Shown here piece after piece: positions 1-11,656 of a DNA stretch of 64,000 nt. A program made the translations under genes and the position numbers. Source of the stretch: Diaporthe sp. PMI_573 (Eukaryota > Ascomycota > Sordariomycetes > Diaporthales > Diaporthaceae); NCBI GenBank assembly GCA_021399435.1, contig JAJTUP010000024.1, positions 868,001-932,000 of the forward strand, written 5' to 3'. Within the stretch, counting starts at the first letter, position 1; every line of letters begins with the position of its first letter. The notes beneath the pieces were generated by a model, which was given only the letters and a program-made list of their open reading frames with translations, made no database searches and was not told the DNA's origin.

Positions 1-1242
1 CAGCCGCAGATGAGTTTCACTGCGAGGTCTGGCAGCGGGGATGTTGAAGTTGGCCGATTCATGAGAGCCTGGGAGCAGACAGTCGCTCAACACGAGATAC
101 TTCGAACTGTGCTCGTCTCGCTGCCTGGAGACTCCACATGGTATCAATACGTTCTGAGAGAACACCAACCCGAGATCCACTACATTGCAGGGAAGGATCG
201 CTCGGGCTACAAGCAAAGCGAGGATCTTCTGGAGATCCAGCATCTGCCAGCACACCAAATGTTGATCCGCCGGGAAGACAACAGAACATTGACGTGCACT
301 CTGAACGTGAGCCATGCCCTGATTGATGGAGGGTGTGTCGACGAGCTGTTCAACTGGGTCAAGCGTTGCTACAATGACCCAGACGCCGCCTCTCTGTCAT
401 CAACGCCTCAGTACTACCACTACCAGCATTACATTCAAACCCGCCCGACTGACGAGGCGATGCGGTTCTGGTCGGACTACCTGCGCGATGCTCGTCCTTG
501 CTTGTTCCCATCTAATGGCACTTCAAACGCCTCGCTCCAAGACTTCCAGTCCAGAGAAGTATCTATCCCTGATTCCTCGCGCCTGCGTTCGGCATGCCTG
601 GCCTCAGGCATCACCCCTCCCGTGCTGATCCAGTCCGCATGGGCCCTCGCTCTTCGCCGCTTCACCTCCAGCGACGAGGTCATTTTAGGCTGCGTCGTCT
701 CCAATCGTGAGATCGACAGCATCCGTCAGGTCATCGGTCCGGCATTCAGTGTGTTCCCTCGTCGGCTTAGCATATCCGAGTCCGAGGGCGTGACTGAAGT
801 GGTCAAGAAGTGCTACGACGACTGGCTCAACTGCCTGCCGCACCAGCATCTTTCCTTCTGGGAATACCACCAACGATTGCACGGCTCCTCACCGCATCAG
901 GCACTATTCCACACTGTCATCAATTACCGCAGGTTTGGTCGGCCTGAGGTGAAAGAATTGTCCAGTGACCATGAGACGTTGATGTTGGACAGTGTACGAT
1001 CAAGAGATCCCTACGAGGTAAGTCTTAGACTGGAGCAGCAGCATTTGAGATAATAGACCGCTAACAGCCTTTAGTATGATCTTCTTCTGGGAATTGATGA
1101 CGACGGCGATGACGATGATGGGGACAATAGTGAGGGAATCACAGCAAGACTAGACTACTGGGCCTCTGCTATCAGCGAAGAGCGTGTCACGGCTTTGGTC
1201 GGATTGTTTGAAAGTTTTCTGGGGGACTTTGTAAGAGAATGA
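1..1242 (+). CDS. Nonribosomal peptide synthetase, C-terminal condensation domain (5' partial)
   Basis: The reading frame is open from the window edge, so only the end of the enzyme is present. The visible part is a single condensation-type domain. It carries an SHALIDGG active-site motif (HHxxxDG family; the first His is Ser, the second His and the Asp are kept), a QSAWALALRRF segment and the late RDPYE-YDLLLGI strand. The Ser-His form is common in terminal (CT) domains of fungal NRPSs that release or cyclise the peptide, so this is probably the release domain; that is inference. One intron (1018-1074, GTAAGT...TTTAG) must be removed: it restores the typical end of the fold (LDYWASAISEERV) and a stop at 1240-1242. 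The alcohol dehydrogenase downstream on the same strand and the broken efflux pump suggest a biosynthetic cluster extending left of the window. Confidence 0.88.
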
Positions 1243-1984
1243 TTTTTAGAGTATTCTCATTTGACCTCGTATTAGTCGAGGTGCTTTTTATTGTTGTTGA
1301 AGACTTTTTATAGAATGTTATATGTATATTCATGTCATGGCTAGCTAGAGTCAAACAGTAGTTTTGAGTGTTTTAAGCGACAACACTTGGGATTGAAGCA
1401 TTGAATTGAGTTAGACATGGGGCTGGCTGTGGTACCACAGCATGTTTGAATGCAATGCATAGCACCTCGTTAAGTAAATCACTGAAGTGGATTCCTTAAG
1501 TAAAGAGCCTGGGTAAGAGAAAGACAGTAGGACTTTAGCCGAGATAGCAAAGTAGTATAGTCATGTAGGAGCTGTTCCTAGGGCGCCCCACTGTGTGAAT
1601 CCTGCCTGGAGCCAGCAGAACCAGCCGACTCGACCCGCAACGTATCCGCTCCGCTTGTACATGCATTTTTACACAGCCATGGCAGTAACCCGCATCTGGG
1701 CAGGTACGTACTAATGCAGTGTTCTCTCATGGTTTCGTGGTTATGTACCGTGTACTCGTGTTGGCCTACTACCCCGCCCCGGTACATGCATAACCACCGA
1801 AAACCCATTCCCCACCACGTTCACTGCTGACATCCTCTATAAGTACGCTCACAGGTGCTTTCTGCTCATTAGTCACCTTCAACATTATTTTCCAGCTTGG
1901 AAACATCCTCTTTTTCTTCTTCAATCGCTTTTTCAGGTTCCTTGACAAATAGATCATTCAGGACGCCCCCTCCCGTTCACTTCA
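1243..1984. other. Intergenic region, NRPS to alcohol dehydrogenase
   Basis: No gene is supported here. The stretch holds the NRPS 3' untranslated region and the promoter of the dehydrogenase. A pyrimidine-rich run just before 1985 (CATCCTCTTTTTCTTCTTC at about 1903) looks like a fungal leader. Confidence 0.6.
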
Positions 1985-3423
1985 ATGGCTCAACGCACAA
2001 TGAAGGCCGTCGTGTTTGACGGACCCTACAAGGTCTCAATCCAAGATCGGCCCGTTCCGCAGAGTCTGTTCGTCCCCAACACTGCCATTTGGGAAATCGC
2101 TCACATAAACTCAGTCCAGGATGACCAGGACATCATCGTCAAGATCGAGGCAACGGCTCTCTGCGGCTCGTATGAATTTTCCATCTCTTCTCCGCCATGT
2201 TCTCTAGCTTTTCGCCTGGCTAACAAAGCCTAGCGAATTGCATGTCTACCGTGGCCATGAGTCCGCTCCAGGTGGCGTCGTTATGGGCCACGAGTTTACA
2301 GGCGTCGTGGTCGAGGCCGGGCCTGCTGTGCGAACGGTCAAGGTCGGCGACAAAGTCGTCTCACCGTTTACTGTGTCTTGGTAAGACTCCAGATTATTGA
2401 CGGGTGGAATGAATTCAACGGTTGTCTAACAGCGTCAGTGGTGATTGCTACTATTGCAAGAATGGCTGGACGTCTCGCTGCGACAAGTGTCTGGTCTTTG
2501 GCACGGAGAAACTCGACGGCGGCCAGGCTGAGTTCGTCCGAGTGCCATTGGCCGATGGAACAGTCGTGCGAGCACCCGAGGGGATTTCAGACGAGGCGTT
2601 GATTCTGATGGCTGACGTCTTCCCGACTGGGTACTTCGGCGTCAAGAGCGCCCTGGACTTGTCCCCGACCGTGAACGTGAAAGAATCCACCATGGTGGTC
2701 ATCGGATGCGGCCCTGTTGGTCTCTGCGCGATTCTTACCGCTCTTCACTTCCAGCCAAAGCACTTGTTCGCCATCGACAGCGTGGATAGCCGCCTCGAGG
2801 TTGCCAAGAAGCTAGGGGCTGAGCCTCTCAACTTCAAAGATGGCATGGAGAAGATGCAAGAGCGAATTCGACACGTGACTGATGGTCGCGGCGCTGACAT
2901 GGTGGTTGAGGTGGTCGGTCTTTCGCCTGCGTTGAGGACTGCGTACGAACTGGTGCGCCCGTTTGGTGCGGTCAGCAGCATTGGTGTGCATAATGCTGAG
3001 GTAATTATTTCAAGACCACGCACGCAGTGCAGAGAATGAAGATTCGGACTGACCAGTGACAGATACCATGGTCTGCAACCGAAGGTTATGGGTAAGCTAC
3101 TCCTCTCTCCTAAACATGAGACATAGAAATGATCTAACCTCCCTTTTAGGAAGAACCTACGCTTGCAGATGGGCCGCTGCCCCGTCCGACATGTCTTTTC
3201 TGAGGCGCTTCCGATACTGAAAGAACGACAGTCACAACTCGGGTCTGTTCCCATGCCTTTTTCGGTCGATCACAAAACCACAAGTCAAGAGAAGATCTAA
3301 GCTGACCCGAATTTGGAATTTTCTAGGTTCATGTTTGACCAGATAATGCCACTTTCCTCGGCTGTTGAAGGCTATGCGCTGTTCGACGCAATGAAGGCCC
3401 AGAAGGTGGTATTCAAACCATGA
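1985..3423 (+). CDS. Zinc-dependent medium-chain alcohol dehydrogenase (six exons)
   Basis: Predicted NAD(P)-dependent oxidoreductase of the MDR superfamily, cytosolic, acting on an alcohol/aldehyde pair; the substrate is unknown. Exons are 1985-2169, 2234-2380, 2439-3000, 3063-3091, 3150-3242 and 3327-3423, giving 370 residues, the usual MDR size. Visible motifs are the catalytic zinc ligands (ALCGSELH, then GHEFTG), the four-Cys structural zinc lobe (CGDCYYC...SRC, spacing C-x2-C-x2-C-x7-C), and the Rossmann dinucleotide loop VIGCGPVGLC. The C-terminal segment FMFDQIMPLSSAVEGYALFD is typical. Splice phases close exactly, so the gene looks intact. It follows the NRPS on the same strand, so a tailoring role is plausible but unproven. 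The acceptor of intron 2 could be 6 nt upstream, which would add two residues. Confidence 0.92.
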
Positions 3424-3893
3424 GACCCACAAAGAGCTGGGTTGTATTTACATGAAAATGAAACTTTAGCTCGGTCGCCGAGCTTCCTAAATGACATGGC
3501 TAGCCTGAAAATCCAAGTGACATGTACATGACATATGACATCTTCATACACTGCGCATTGCCATCAAGACAGGCCTCCGATCTCCCTCTCGTTGCCGCTA
3601 TCTGCTGTCTATCGACGTTTAAGAGACATCACGGATCGTGCACTTCCACGTATGCCTTATGGCTCGTTCAGCCCCCGCGAGGACACCGTAGTATAAGTGT
3701 GCCTTGCCCACACCTGTTGAACCTTGCCCGTTTCATCAGGCGGAGTTGAAAGTTTTCGCATATTCAACTGGAGACCTTCCTGAAGAGCGCACTCGGACAA
3801 TTGCCCGAACACCATAGGTCCCAGGGTACTTGTCCTGCGTACCCCTCATCTCAAAAACCTTACAATATAATGTGCGCATTGACTATTTTCATC
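3424..3893. other. Intergenic region
   Basis: No gene is supported. It contains the dehydrogenase 3' end and unremarkable sequence leading up to a 5S rRNA-like relic. Confidence 0.5.
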
Positions 3894-4006
3894 ACATACG
3901 ACCATACCTAGTGGAAAATACGGGATCCCGTCTGCTCTCCCATAGTCAAGCCACTAAGGGATCTTGTTCTTATGATTTTCTTGGAGAATCCTATAGAAGT
4001 ATGTGT
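3894..4006 (+). pseudogene. Decayed 5S rRNA gene copy
   Basis: The stretch opens like a fungal 5S rRNA: ACATACGACCATACC, then GGAAAATACGGGATCCCGTC and GCTCTCCCATAG-TCAAGCC. The first ~70 nt match the family closely by eye. The second half (TTGTTCTTATGATTTTCTTGG-AGAATCC ... GTATGTG) is recognisable only at the GTACTTGGATGGGTGACC-like block, the GAATCC and the final GTATG. The loss looks like C-to-T and G-to-A drift. Fungal 5S genes are dispersed, so a lone copy is normal; this one is probably dead or the head of a 5S-derived retroelement. It lies at the edge of the AT-rich patch. Confidence 0.72.
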
Positions 4007-4797
4007 TAATATAGATATTAAGGGAAAGAGGTATTGACTAGAACTATAGCTGTGGGATTGTCATATTTTATATAGGGACTGTGTTAAGATGATTTAGTCT
4101 TTGCTGTATAACTGATTGCCCTACTTGCTATGGTAGATTAGTCTTGGGCTACTTATATTAACAGTTCTAGTCTATGGCGCTGATATAAGTGGTTCATACT
4201 AGCCTTATCTATACGGCTGTTACAAGGCTGTCTATATTGTTTGGGCTACAGGCTACGTATGTCTTTGGCTACTTATGTCGATAGTTCTAGTCTATGGCGC
4301 CGCTAGAAGCGGTTCTTACTAGCCTTGTCTGTATGGCTATTACAAGGCTGTCTATGTTTTCTGAGCCACGTGCTATAATTGTATTCTAAACCTACTATTA
4401 TCAGTATTATTTTTTTTTTAAAAAAATGCTAGGGTGTTTAAGTGTTTACCACTGTATGAAGAGACCGCATATATACTGCTTAAGAAGCGTATGTACACGG
4501 ATTAAAAACGAAACTACCTACTTCTTTAGACCTAGCTATTAGAAACTAATAAGATAGCTAATTACTAATTAGTATTAGTACGGCCTTAATGCTGTAGGTT
4601 AGAGGTTTTTATACGTGTAAATAGGCAAGTAAAAGCCGTACTGTCTGGGTATAGGTTTGACTTTTGCTATGGAAGGAAGAAAAGAAGCTATTGCTATTGT
4701 GGGCGCCGAAGTACTTGGTGTAGTAGCCAGCCCTTCTGCTGACTAAGCCAGACCGGCCCTTCTGATTGGCCACAGCCTGGCCAGGCGTGCGGCCCCT
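4007..4797. other. AT-rich, gene-free patch
   Basis: Strongly AT-rich sequence from about 3960 to 4650 with many TAG/TAA triplets in all frames and no supportable gene. This fits repeat-induced point mutation or another decayed element. Composition returns to normal near 4700, where the remnant of the MFS gene begins. Confidence 0.65.
4141..4380. repeat. Two-copy tandem repeat, 120-bp period
   Basis: Copies at 4141-4260 and 4261-4380 align base for base at exactly 120 bp. Shared blocks are GGCTACTTAT, AGTTCTAGTCTATGGCGC, ACTAGCC, and TTACAAGGCTGTCTAT. Many of the mismatches are transitions. Confidence 0.85.
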
Positions 4798-6179
4798 TCA
4801 ACGGCCCTCAAACCCACAGAAAGCGAAGTTGACGAAGACGGCCGCCGCCGCTATAGTCCTCCGTTTCATGAGGCGACCGACCAGTAGCGCTCGGTCTCCC
4901 TGAAACCACTCCAGGATGACGAAGGCGATGGTGAGGACACCAAAGACGACAAGCAGAGCGATGACGGTAGCTGAGTTCCATGGTCTCGTCGCGCCGCCAT
5001 ATTCAAGGGCCAGGATGAAGGATGTTAGCGCACCGAGGATAAGGACGACGCCTGGGAGGTCTAGTGTGTAGGCGAACTACTTCCAGCCGATGGGCTCGGG
5101 CTTGTGGTGGGCAGGCGGCGTGTAAAAGTGTGCGAGGAAAAGGACGGATCGCGCCCCGATGACCAGGTTAATGAAGAAACTGTGAAGAGTACCGAACAAC
5201 AGTTAGTGAATGTCCAGGGTGGATAGGCTCTTCCTCTGTTCTTGAGAAGAACAGCAGAGGAGGGACAAAACGAGACGCGGATTAAGCAGCCAGGCCCAAC
5301 TCACCACCATCGCCATGTCAGCCGATCGGTGAAAGCGCCACCGAGAAGAGGTCCAACCACGCTGGTAACGCTGAAGATGCCGCTGAGAAGGCCGAGAAGG
5401 GCAGGAACCATTCTCTGAGTAACCGAAATTGACACGATGAGGTAGACTCCGCTGGTCATGCCGGCACCGCCACATCCCTGGATGGCGCGGCCGACGATAA
5501 GGGTGCTGCTGTTCTGGGCGACGCTTTTTGTTTTTGTGTGCCCCATCAGCAAACACGCTCAAGGAGAAGTCTGTCTTCTGCCCTAGCAACTGGCTTGGGA
5601 AATAATGTCTGCCCGGGCTGACTGATGTAGGATGTTTTGTGGTTGCTTACCGCAGATCAAGCTTCCGAGCTCGAAGACGGCGACGGCGGACAGGAAGTCC
5701 ACTTGACGTTGGCGTGCCTGAATGCCTTGCCCCAGAGGGAGACAAAAGAGGCCAGCGTTAGTAGGAAGCCGGAACCATACCAGCCCACCTGATCCAGACT
5801 GTGAAACTCGGACGAGATTTTGGGAATGGCGGTCGCGATGATGCTCTAAGTAGGGCGAGAAGAAGTCAGCAGACGCTCCCGCCACACCCATAAAGACGCC
5901 GCGGGAAGGGGTACAGAGTTATTGATCAACAGGTTTACGAGACCTTACCATGTCTAGCGCAACAAGGAATTGGCAAAGCAGCAGCGAAGTCATGAGGGTG
6001 ACGAGTCTGAGTCCCGAGGCGAAGTCGGGCACCTCTCCCTTGTCCTCCCTACTACTGTTTTCGCCCTTCTCGTCATCGACGGGCGGCGTATCTGTGGGCG
6101 CCGATGTATCGCGTGTAGCATGCCGGTGGTCATTCGCCTCATTGGAGAGCTTACGTTCGGTCGTCATATCAGTGGCCAT
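4798..6179 (-). pseudogene. Broken MFS drug:H+ antiporter (DHA2, 14-TM type)
   Basis: Homologous blocks of a fungal multidrug/toxin exporter run leftward from a Met at 6179: an acidic N-terminal tail, LLLCQFLVALDM, then after an intron SIIATAIPKISSEFHSLDQV and GWYGSGFLLTLASF, then FELGSLICG, VAQNSSTLIVGRAIQG, GPLLGGAFTD, and FFINLVIGA. Three lesions are visible. A frameshift near 5698-5708 separates WGKAFRHANVK from VDFLSAVAVFELG. A TAG at 5077-5079 interrupts the GWK-FAYTLDLPG segment. Similarity stops at about 4798 with roughly half of the 14 helices missing. The join before SVAQNSS also does not keep frame. The gene is non-functional as a transporter. It probably once exported the product of the neighbouring NRPS cluster (inference from context). 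Confidence 0.85.
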
Positions 6180-7673
6180 CGTCTATACTGGCTAGATTTT
6201 CGGAGTTGGTGTAGAGAAATTGAGTGGATATTGAAGTCGATGCCATATTTCCAAACTTTGTTTTTGACAAGACTGCGATATATCAGAACCCAAGGCCCAA
6301 AACAGACAGCCAAGGTCTCCCAATCTTGAAGTTTCCTTAAAGGGCCTTTGATTTGCAATATCGGGCTGTTTGTTCGGCCGTGTAGTGCTCGAGGTGTGTT
6401 TGTTGGGGTTACCTGGGCGGATCGGGTGGATTCATGGAGGGCGGGGGAGTTGGTGGCTCAACTAAGCCAGCGGGACGGCCCTCCCCATCCAGTTGGTTTG
6501 GCTTACGTGGCTTACAAGAGATGGGATGATCTGGCTGAATATCTGGGTCTTTGTAAAATGTGTGACTGGAATACACCGTGGCTGCATGACACGAGAACAT
6601 TGACACCAGAACTTAAGTAACACAACGACACCGGCATCCGTGGCCCTTTCCATCCTTGAGAAGTTGTTGGTTGGTTGTCCTGAAGTCTCATGGTAATCTC
6701 TCGATCACCGATCATGCGTCCGCATGGAGCTGCCTGGTTGGAGTTCCACAAAAAGAAACCGAAGCGGAGAACGGTCAGAATGACGCGAATGCTGAACTGC
6801 TATAGTATGCTGCTGTAGTTACATGCTCAAGGTGGTGCGCCAGAGCCTTTGCCGGCTACAGTATAGTGCATTGGCCTACACACAATTCACTAGCTGGATC
6901 CTGTTAAGATCTAACGAATAGGACTTTTCTCACCCTGGCTCTAATTTCTTTGTCCTCGATATTGCTATACAATGAATGTGTCCACATGTTTCTCGCTCGT
7001 CTTCTCGCTCCTGGTTCCTCGTCTTGTACGTTACATTTCGGTTCTACTCCGCTCCCCACCTGGATCTAGTGGAAAGGCCCCTTCCTTCATCTTTTCTTGT
7101 TCTGGAAATTCGGAATACCAGCCAACCCCAAAGCTTGGCAATTCAACCCTACACGGGAAACCCTCACAAACAATTGGTGGGACTGTGGGGTATTAAATCT
7201 CGGCGACTGGCTGTGAGCGTAACAATCACCACTACAACGACGTGCAAGGATGCTGAAGCTTCCACTGCAAATATATCTCGACCTTACCTCTCACATACGA
7301 TTTGGCTGTAAAGTCTACAGATCTTTAATCGTTCTCGTATTTCCTCTCAGGAGACGTACGCCCAAACTTTTCCACATTCTCGGGCAATACTAGTAGCTTA
7401 TTCTTCGTTTATTGAACTTTCTGTCGGACCATGTGGTAAACAGTGGTCCACTGCACCCACCTCGAGACTCCTGTCCGGTTTGGTTCCACGTCGGAACTCC
7501 ACTCCCCGGAAGCTAACTCTTTTGGGGCGACCAAGACGGCATCCCGGCGAATTGCACCCCGGCACAACCTAAAGTGTCTTTCTTAGTATTATAAAGAGTA
7601 TGCCTGGCCTGTATTCTGGAATTTAGGTCTGTGGCCAAGGACTGGCTGGAGTTTGTATAGCAGTGCTGCCAAA
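6180..7673. other. Gene-free region between MFS relic and lyase
   Basis: About 1.5 kb with no supportable gene. Short open frames at 6972-7311 lack family features and were not called. The last few hundred bases must contain the lyase promoter. Confidence 0.5.
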
Positions 7674-9501
7674 ATGATGCTGAAGAGTCTTTTCAGCTTT
7701 ATGTGCCTGTGGCTTGCCACGGTTACGGCCATTACTGTCACGTCTTCTTCATCTTCCTACGTAGTAGATACTGGGAGCTCCTACAATTTCATCGTCACCA
7801 TCAGCCGCACCAACTGCGATATTACCTCCATCCGTTTCTATGGCAGCGAGTACCAGGATCAAGGCACGTTCAGTCACATTGGTTCTGGACTGGGTAGTGG
7901 AACAGCTGTAAGTAGCCACACTAATGGTATAGCCACCTAGGAATGTGAAGTTAATCGTCGGACAAGGTAACATATTCGACGAGCCCATCTGGTGACACCG
8001 TCATCTTCCAATGTTCCCAAAACAACGACAGGTTCAACCTTCAACATTATATGGTCTTCCGAAATGGAGCAGCCAACATTTGGATGGGCACCAACATCAA
8101 CTCAGAGCCTAGCAATGGTGAGCTGCGGTACATCTTCAGATTGGACGGGTTGGACGTTTCCTGGCCGAATGGAGATGCTTCCAAAACCGCTGGTGGCACC
8201 GAGATTGAAGGAAGTGATGTGTATATGGTCAACGGCCAGACCAGGAGCAAGTTCTACTCGTCCGATCGGTTCATCGATGAGAGAATCTACTGTGTCACCA
8301 ACTCTGGACCCTCGGTGCACGCTTGCTGGCTCCGCCCGAATCATCAAGCGACAGAGAAGAGTTCTGGAGGCCCCTTCTTCCGGGACATTAGTTCAAACGC
8401 GGGCTCCACATACAACGCCTTCACTTACTACATGAACTCGGGTCACGTGCAAACCGAAGGCTGGCGGACTGGCTTCCACGGGCCCTATGTCTTCTCCATG
8501 ACCCGAAGTGGAAGACCTGACCCCACCGGCGTTGACGTCTCATTTTTCGACGCTCTTGGACTGTCAGGTTATGTTCCGGTCTCCGGCAACCGCGGCTATG
8601 TCTCTGGTACAGCATCTGGCGTGTCGACCAACTTCCCCAGGGTGGTACACTGGTTCAACAGCAACTTCCAATTCTGGGCATACACCAACTCTGCAGGGGC
8701 CTACGCGTCTCCCCCAATTCCGGCAGGGACATACACAATGAATTTGTACCAGGATGAGTTCCTCGCCGCAAGCCAGTCCGTCTCCGTGACAGCCGGAAGG
8801 ACTACGACCTCAAACATTGCGGCAACCCACCCGGCGCTGACTCAGTCGAGAACCACCATATTTAGAATGGGAGACTACGACGGCCAACCGACGGGATTCC
8901 TCAACGCGGCCAATCAGTTGCGCATGCACCCTTCGGATACTCGGTAAGATCATGCTCTTCTCGGCTCATGAGTGATACATACATATGTGATAAAAGCTGA
9001 CGCATCATTATTTTTCTTCTCTTTACAGAATGGCGAACTGGAACCCTGGTACGGTAGCGTCTAGTGCTACGTCGTCATTCCCAATGGCCATCTTCAAGGG
9101 GGTCAATAACGCCCAGAAGATCACATTCTCCCTCGGTAGTGCCGTTTCTCAGACAGCGACATTGAGAATCGCAATCACGTTATCCTTCGCAGGTGGTCGG
9201 CCCCAACCGGTGGTCAACGGATACAGTTGCCCGGCACCATCGGCTCCCTCAAAGATTGACAGCCGCGGAGTCACCAGAGGTGCGTATCGTGGACGCGGCG
9301 AAATTTATGAGTGTAGCGTCCCTGCCGGCACTTTGGTTAGCGGCACCAACACTGTCACCGTGACAGTTATTTCGGGTACCGGTGGCGATGCATTCCTGAG
9401 CCCCAATGTTGTAAGTGCTGCAAACTGTGTTGGTCATTGGAACGCCATTTTTTGCTAACTCGTGTTTTCAGGTCCTGGATGCTATTGAGCTATTCTATTA
9501 A
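7674..9501 (+). CDS. Secreted rhamnogalacturonan lyase, polysaccharide lyase family 4
   Basis: Predicted extracellular enzyme that cleaves the rhamnogalacturonan I backbone of pectin by beta-elimination. Exons are 7674-7907, 7967-8943, 9029-9410 and 9472-9501, giving 540 residues, close to known fungal PL4 enzymes. The start at 7674 gives a clean signal peptide ([19 protein letters not shown]). The order matches PL4: an N-terminal beta-sandwich catalytic domain, a fibronectin-III-like middle ([20 protein letters not shown] ... [14 protein letters not shown]), and a C-terminal carbohydrate-binding sandwich ([16 protein letters not shown] ... [10 protein letters not shown], ending VLDAIELFY). 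All intron phases close. It is convergent with the secreted oxidase, 467 bp away; both act on plant or microbial polysaccharides. Catalytic residues were not individually assigned. Confidence 0.92.
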
Positions 9502-9968
9502 GACCATAATCGACAACAGGTTATGATATAGGTTGCAATCATTATCGGCTTCGTGAGCCTTTTATCCTCTGCGGCTGTCGTGGTGTCTCAGGCATTTGGA
9601 GCCCGACTTTCTACCTCGAATAAAGATGAACTATGGCACACAGCCTCTCACTGTACCCTTGCTAGCAATTAGCACCCCAGTCTTTCAATTCAGTATTCAC
9701 CACTCTGCATGGCCTCCGTACAATTGTGCCTTCTTTATCTATGTATATAATCGTCGTAGTGATCTGTTGATTTCATCAATTAATGACTTCAACCCTTCTG
9801 AACTCTCCCACTCCCTTCATCATCTAGTCCGTTCTTCTCTATCCAAGTCGTTATTCATCAAAAGCCTACAACTAATGATTCAATACCCAGTTCTATTTAT
9901 TTATACGGGGATTAGTATAATGCCCGAGTTGATTATTAGCTAACATTGGATTAGGCCGAATCAAATTT
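9502..9968. other. Convergent intergenic region, lyase / oxidase
   Basis: Shared 3' flank of two tail-to-tail genes. It is AT-rich and no gene is supported. Confidence 0.6.
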
Positions 9969-11656
9969 CTAGGCTCCCACCGGGATGGATTGGGGATTAG
10001 AGAACAAATTCCCTGGGTCAATCTTCTTCTTCAGCCCCTTGAGCTTCTCAAATAACACATCGCCATAATACAGCCTGCTCGCCTGGTCAGCACTCAGCTC
10101 CGAGTCCACATACCCCTGGTAGGCCCCGTAGTTCCCAGCACCGAGAACACCCGTCACCTGCCTATCCAGGTCATTGACGAGGTCAATGCCCGCCGGCACG
10201 GGGAACGCCTCGTCCGGCCCGTTCGTGAACCCGGAGTGCTCCATGACCCAGGTGGTGTCGCGGCGCCAGAACGCCGAGTCGCCGCTCTTGCTGTCCAGGA
10301 AGATCTGGTTGTCGACGCCGCCCTGCAGGCTGAAGGTGAAGTACCACGGCACGGCGGGGTTCTTGGCCAGCTGGTGTGCCTGGCCCCACGTCACTAGGTT
10401 CCGGATCGCCTTCTCGGGCAGGCCTGGCGCGGGGACCGTGAGGCTCTTGGTGTAAAAGGTGTCGTGGTCCGGCGCGGGAAGGTAGCCGCTCTCACCCGGC
10501 TTGGGGTAGGCTATGTTGCTGCCGTAGTTGGCGTCTGTGAGCGCGTCTGTCCATGAGTACTCCTTGACGTAGGTCGGGCTGTCGCTGTCACCGGCGCCGG
10601 GCGTCGGCAGCCCGCGGAGCAGCTCCGGGAGCACTGTTTTGTTGAAGGTTGCCACGGGTCCGAGGTAGATACCCTTCAGGTTGAAGGTGCCGAAGGCGTC
10701 GAGAGTCACGTCGAACTGGAACTTTCGGTCCAGCCCTGACGTTGCGTTGTTGGCGTAGTTCTGGATGTGCTTCAGCGCTGAGACGCTTTTCTCGGTGTTG
10801 GCGCTTAGACCCGGCCAGGTCAGATAGATGCCTGTGAGGGCTTTTGGGTAGGCGAATGTCTGCGCGTAGAAAGTTGTAGCGATGCCAAAGGAGGCACCAG
10901 CGCCTTTCATGGCCTAGGTTGGTGTTAATCGTATAGAAACGAAATAAGTAGTACCTGGGGTTCGGGGTGACTTACAAAAAACACGTCTTTATACTCTGTT
11001 GACGTGGCATGCACAATAGAGCCATTGGCCAAAGTAACGTCCATACCCACGAGCGAGTCAATCGCAAGCCCGTATGCCCTCGTCGTGAACCCATCCCCAC
11101 CGATGGTGAAGTGACCGCCAGCCCCAACGTTTGCACACGTTCCATGAGGTATTGCCCGCCCGGTCGGGCGCAGCGCCAGCTCCAGGTTTCCAAGCCTCAG
11201 GCCCGCGCCGAACGTCGCTACGTTGGTGTTCTTGTCGAGGCTGACACTCTGGAACTTTGCCAGGTCGATGACCACGGCGCCGTCCTTGCCGCCCGTGCCA
11301 TAGGACCCGTACGAGTGGCCCCCAGAGCGGGGCTGCACCTTGAGATTGTACTGGGACGCGCAGAGCACGGCGTCCGAGACATGCTGGTTGTTGGCGGCGA
11401 CTACGATCGCGGCTGGCTTGTATTGGAGGCGGAGGTTGTAAGACGACGAGTAGCTGGCATATTGCGTGTCTGAGGGCTTGATCACTGTCAGCTTTTTGCT
11501 GGTGAGACAGTCCACGACTGAAGCTCTCGGTACATGTCCGCGGGCGGCTTGTTCTTGTCCATGTGCTAGTTGGGGGAAACTATGGATGAAGCAAAGCAGC
11601 GCCAGCATCCAGAAGCAGCGGGAGACGGGCCCAGTGAGTTTGTTACGAGGAGCCAT
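9969..11656 (-). CDS. Secreted FAD-linked oligosaccharide oxidase (AA7 / berberine-bridge family)
   Basis: Predicted extracellular flavoenzyme oxidising the reducing end of an oligosaccharide, with O2 as acceptor. Exons are 10976-11656 and 9969-10913 (intron 10914-10975, phase 0), giving 541 residues. It has an N-terminal signal segment (FWMLALLCFIHSFPQLAHG) and an FAD_binding_4 domain with RSGGHSYGSYG, where His114 is the likely covalent FAD ligand. HGTCANVGAGGHFTIGG supplies Cys174 as a likely second covalent link, as in glucooligosaccharide oxidase. GAGASFGIAT follows, and a C-terminal BBE segment ends DPGNLFSNPQSIPVG. Having both His and Cys favours the bicovalent AA7 class over mono-covalent relatives. 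The sugar substrate cannot be read from sequence. The gene looks intact. Confidence 0.92.

Noticed and set aside
6972..7311. Two short frames with a hydrophobic start
   Set aside because: Both end quickly, lack a plausible mature domain and sit in the lyase promoter region.
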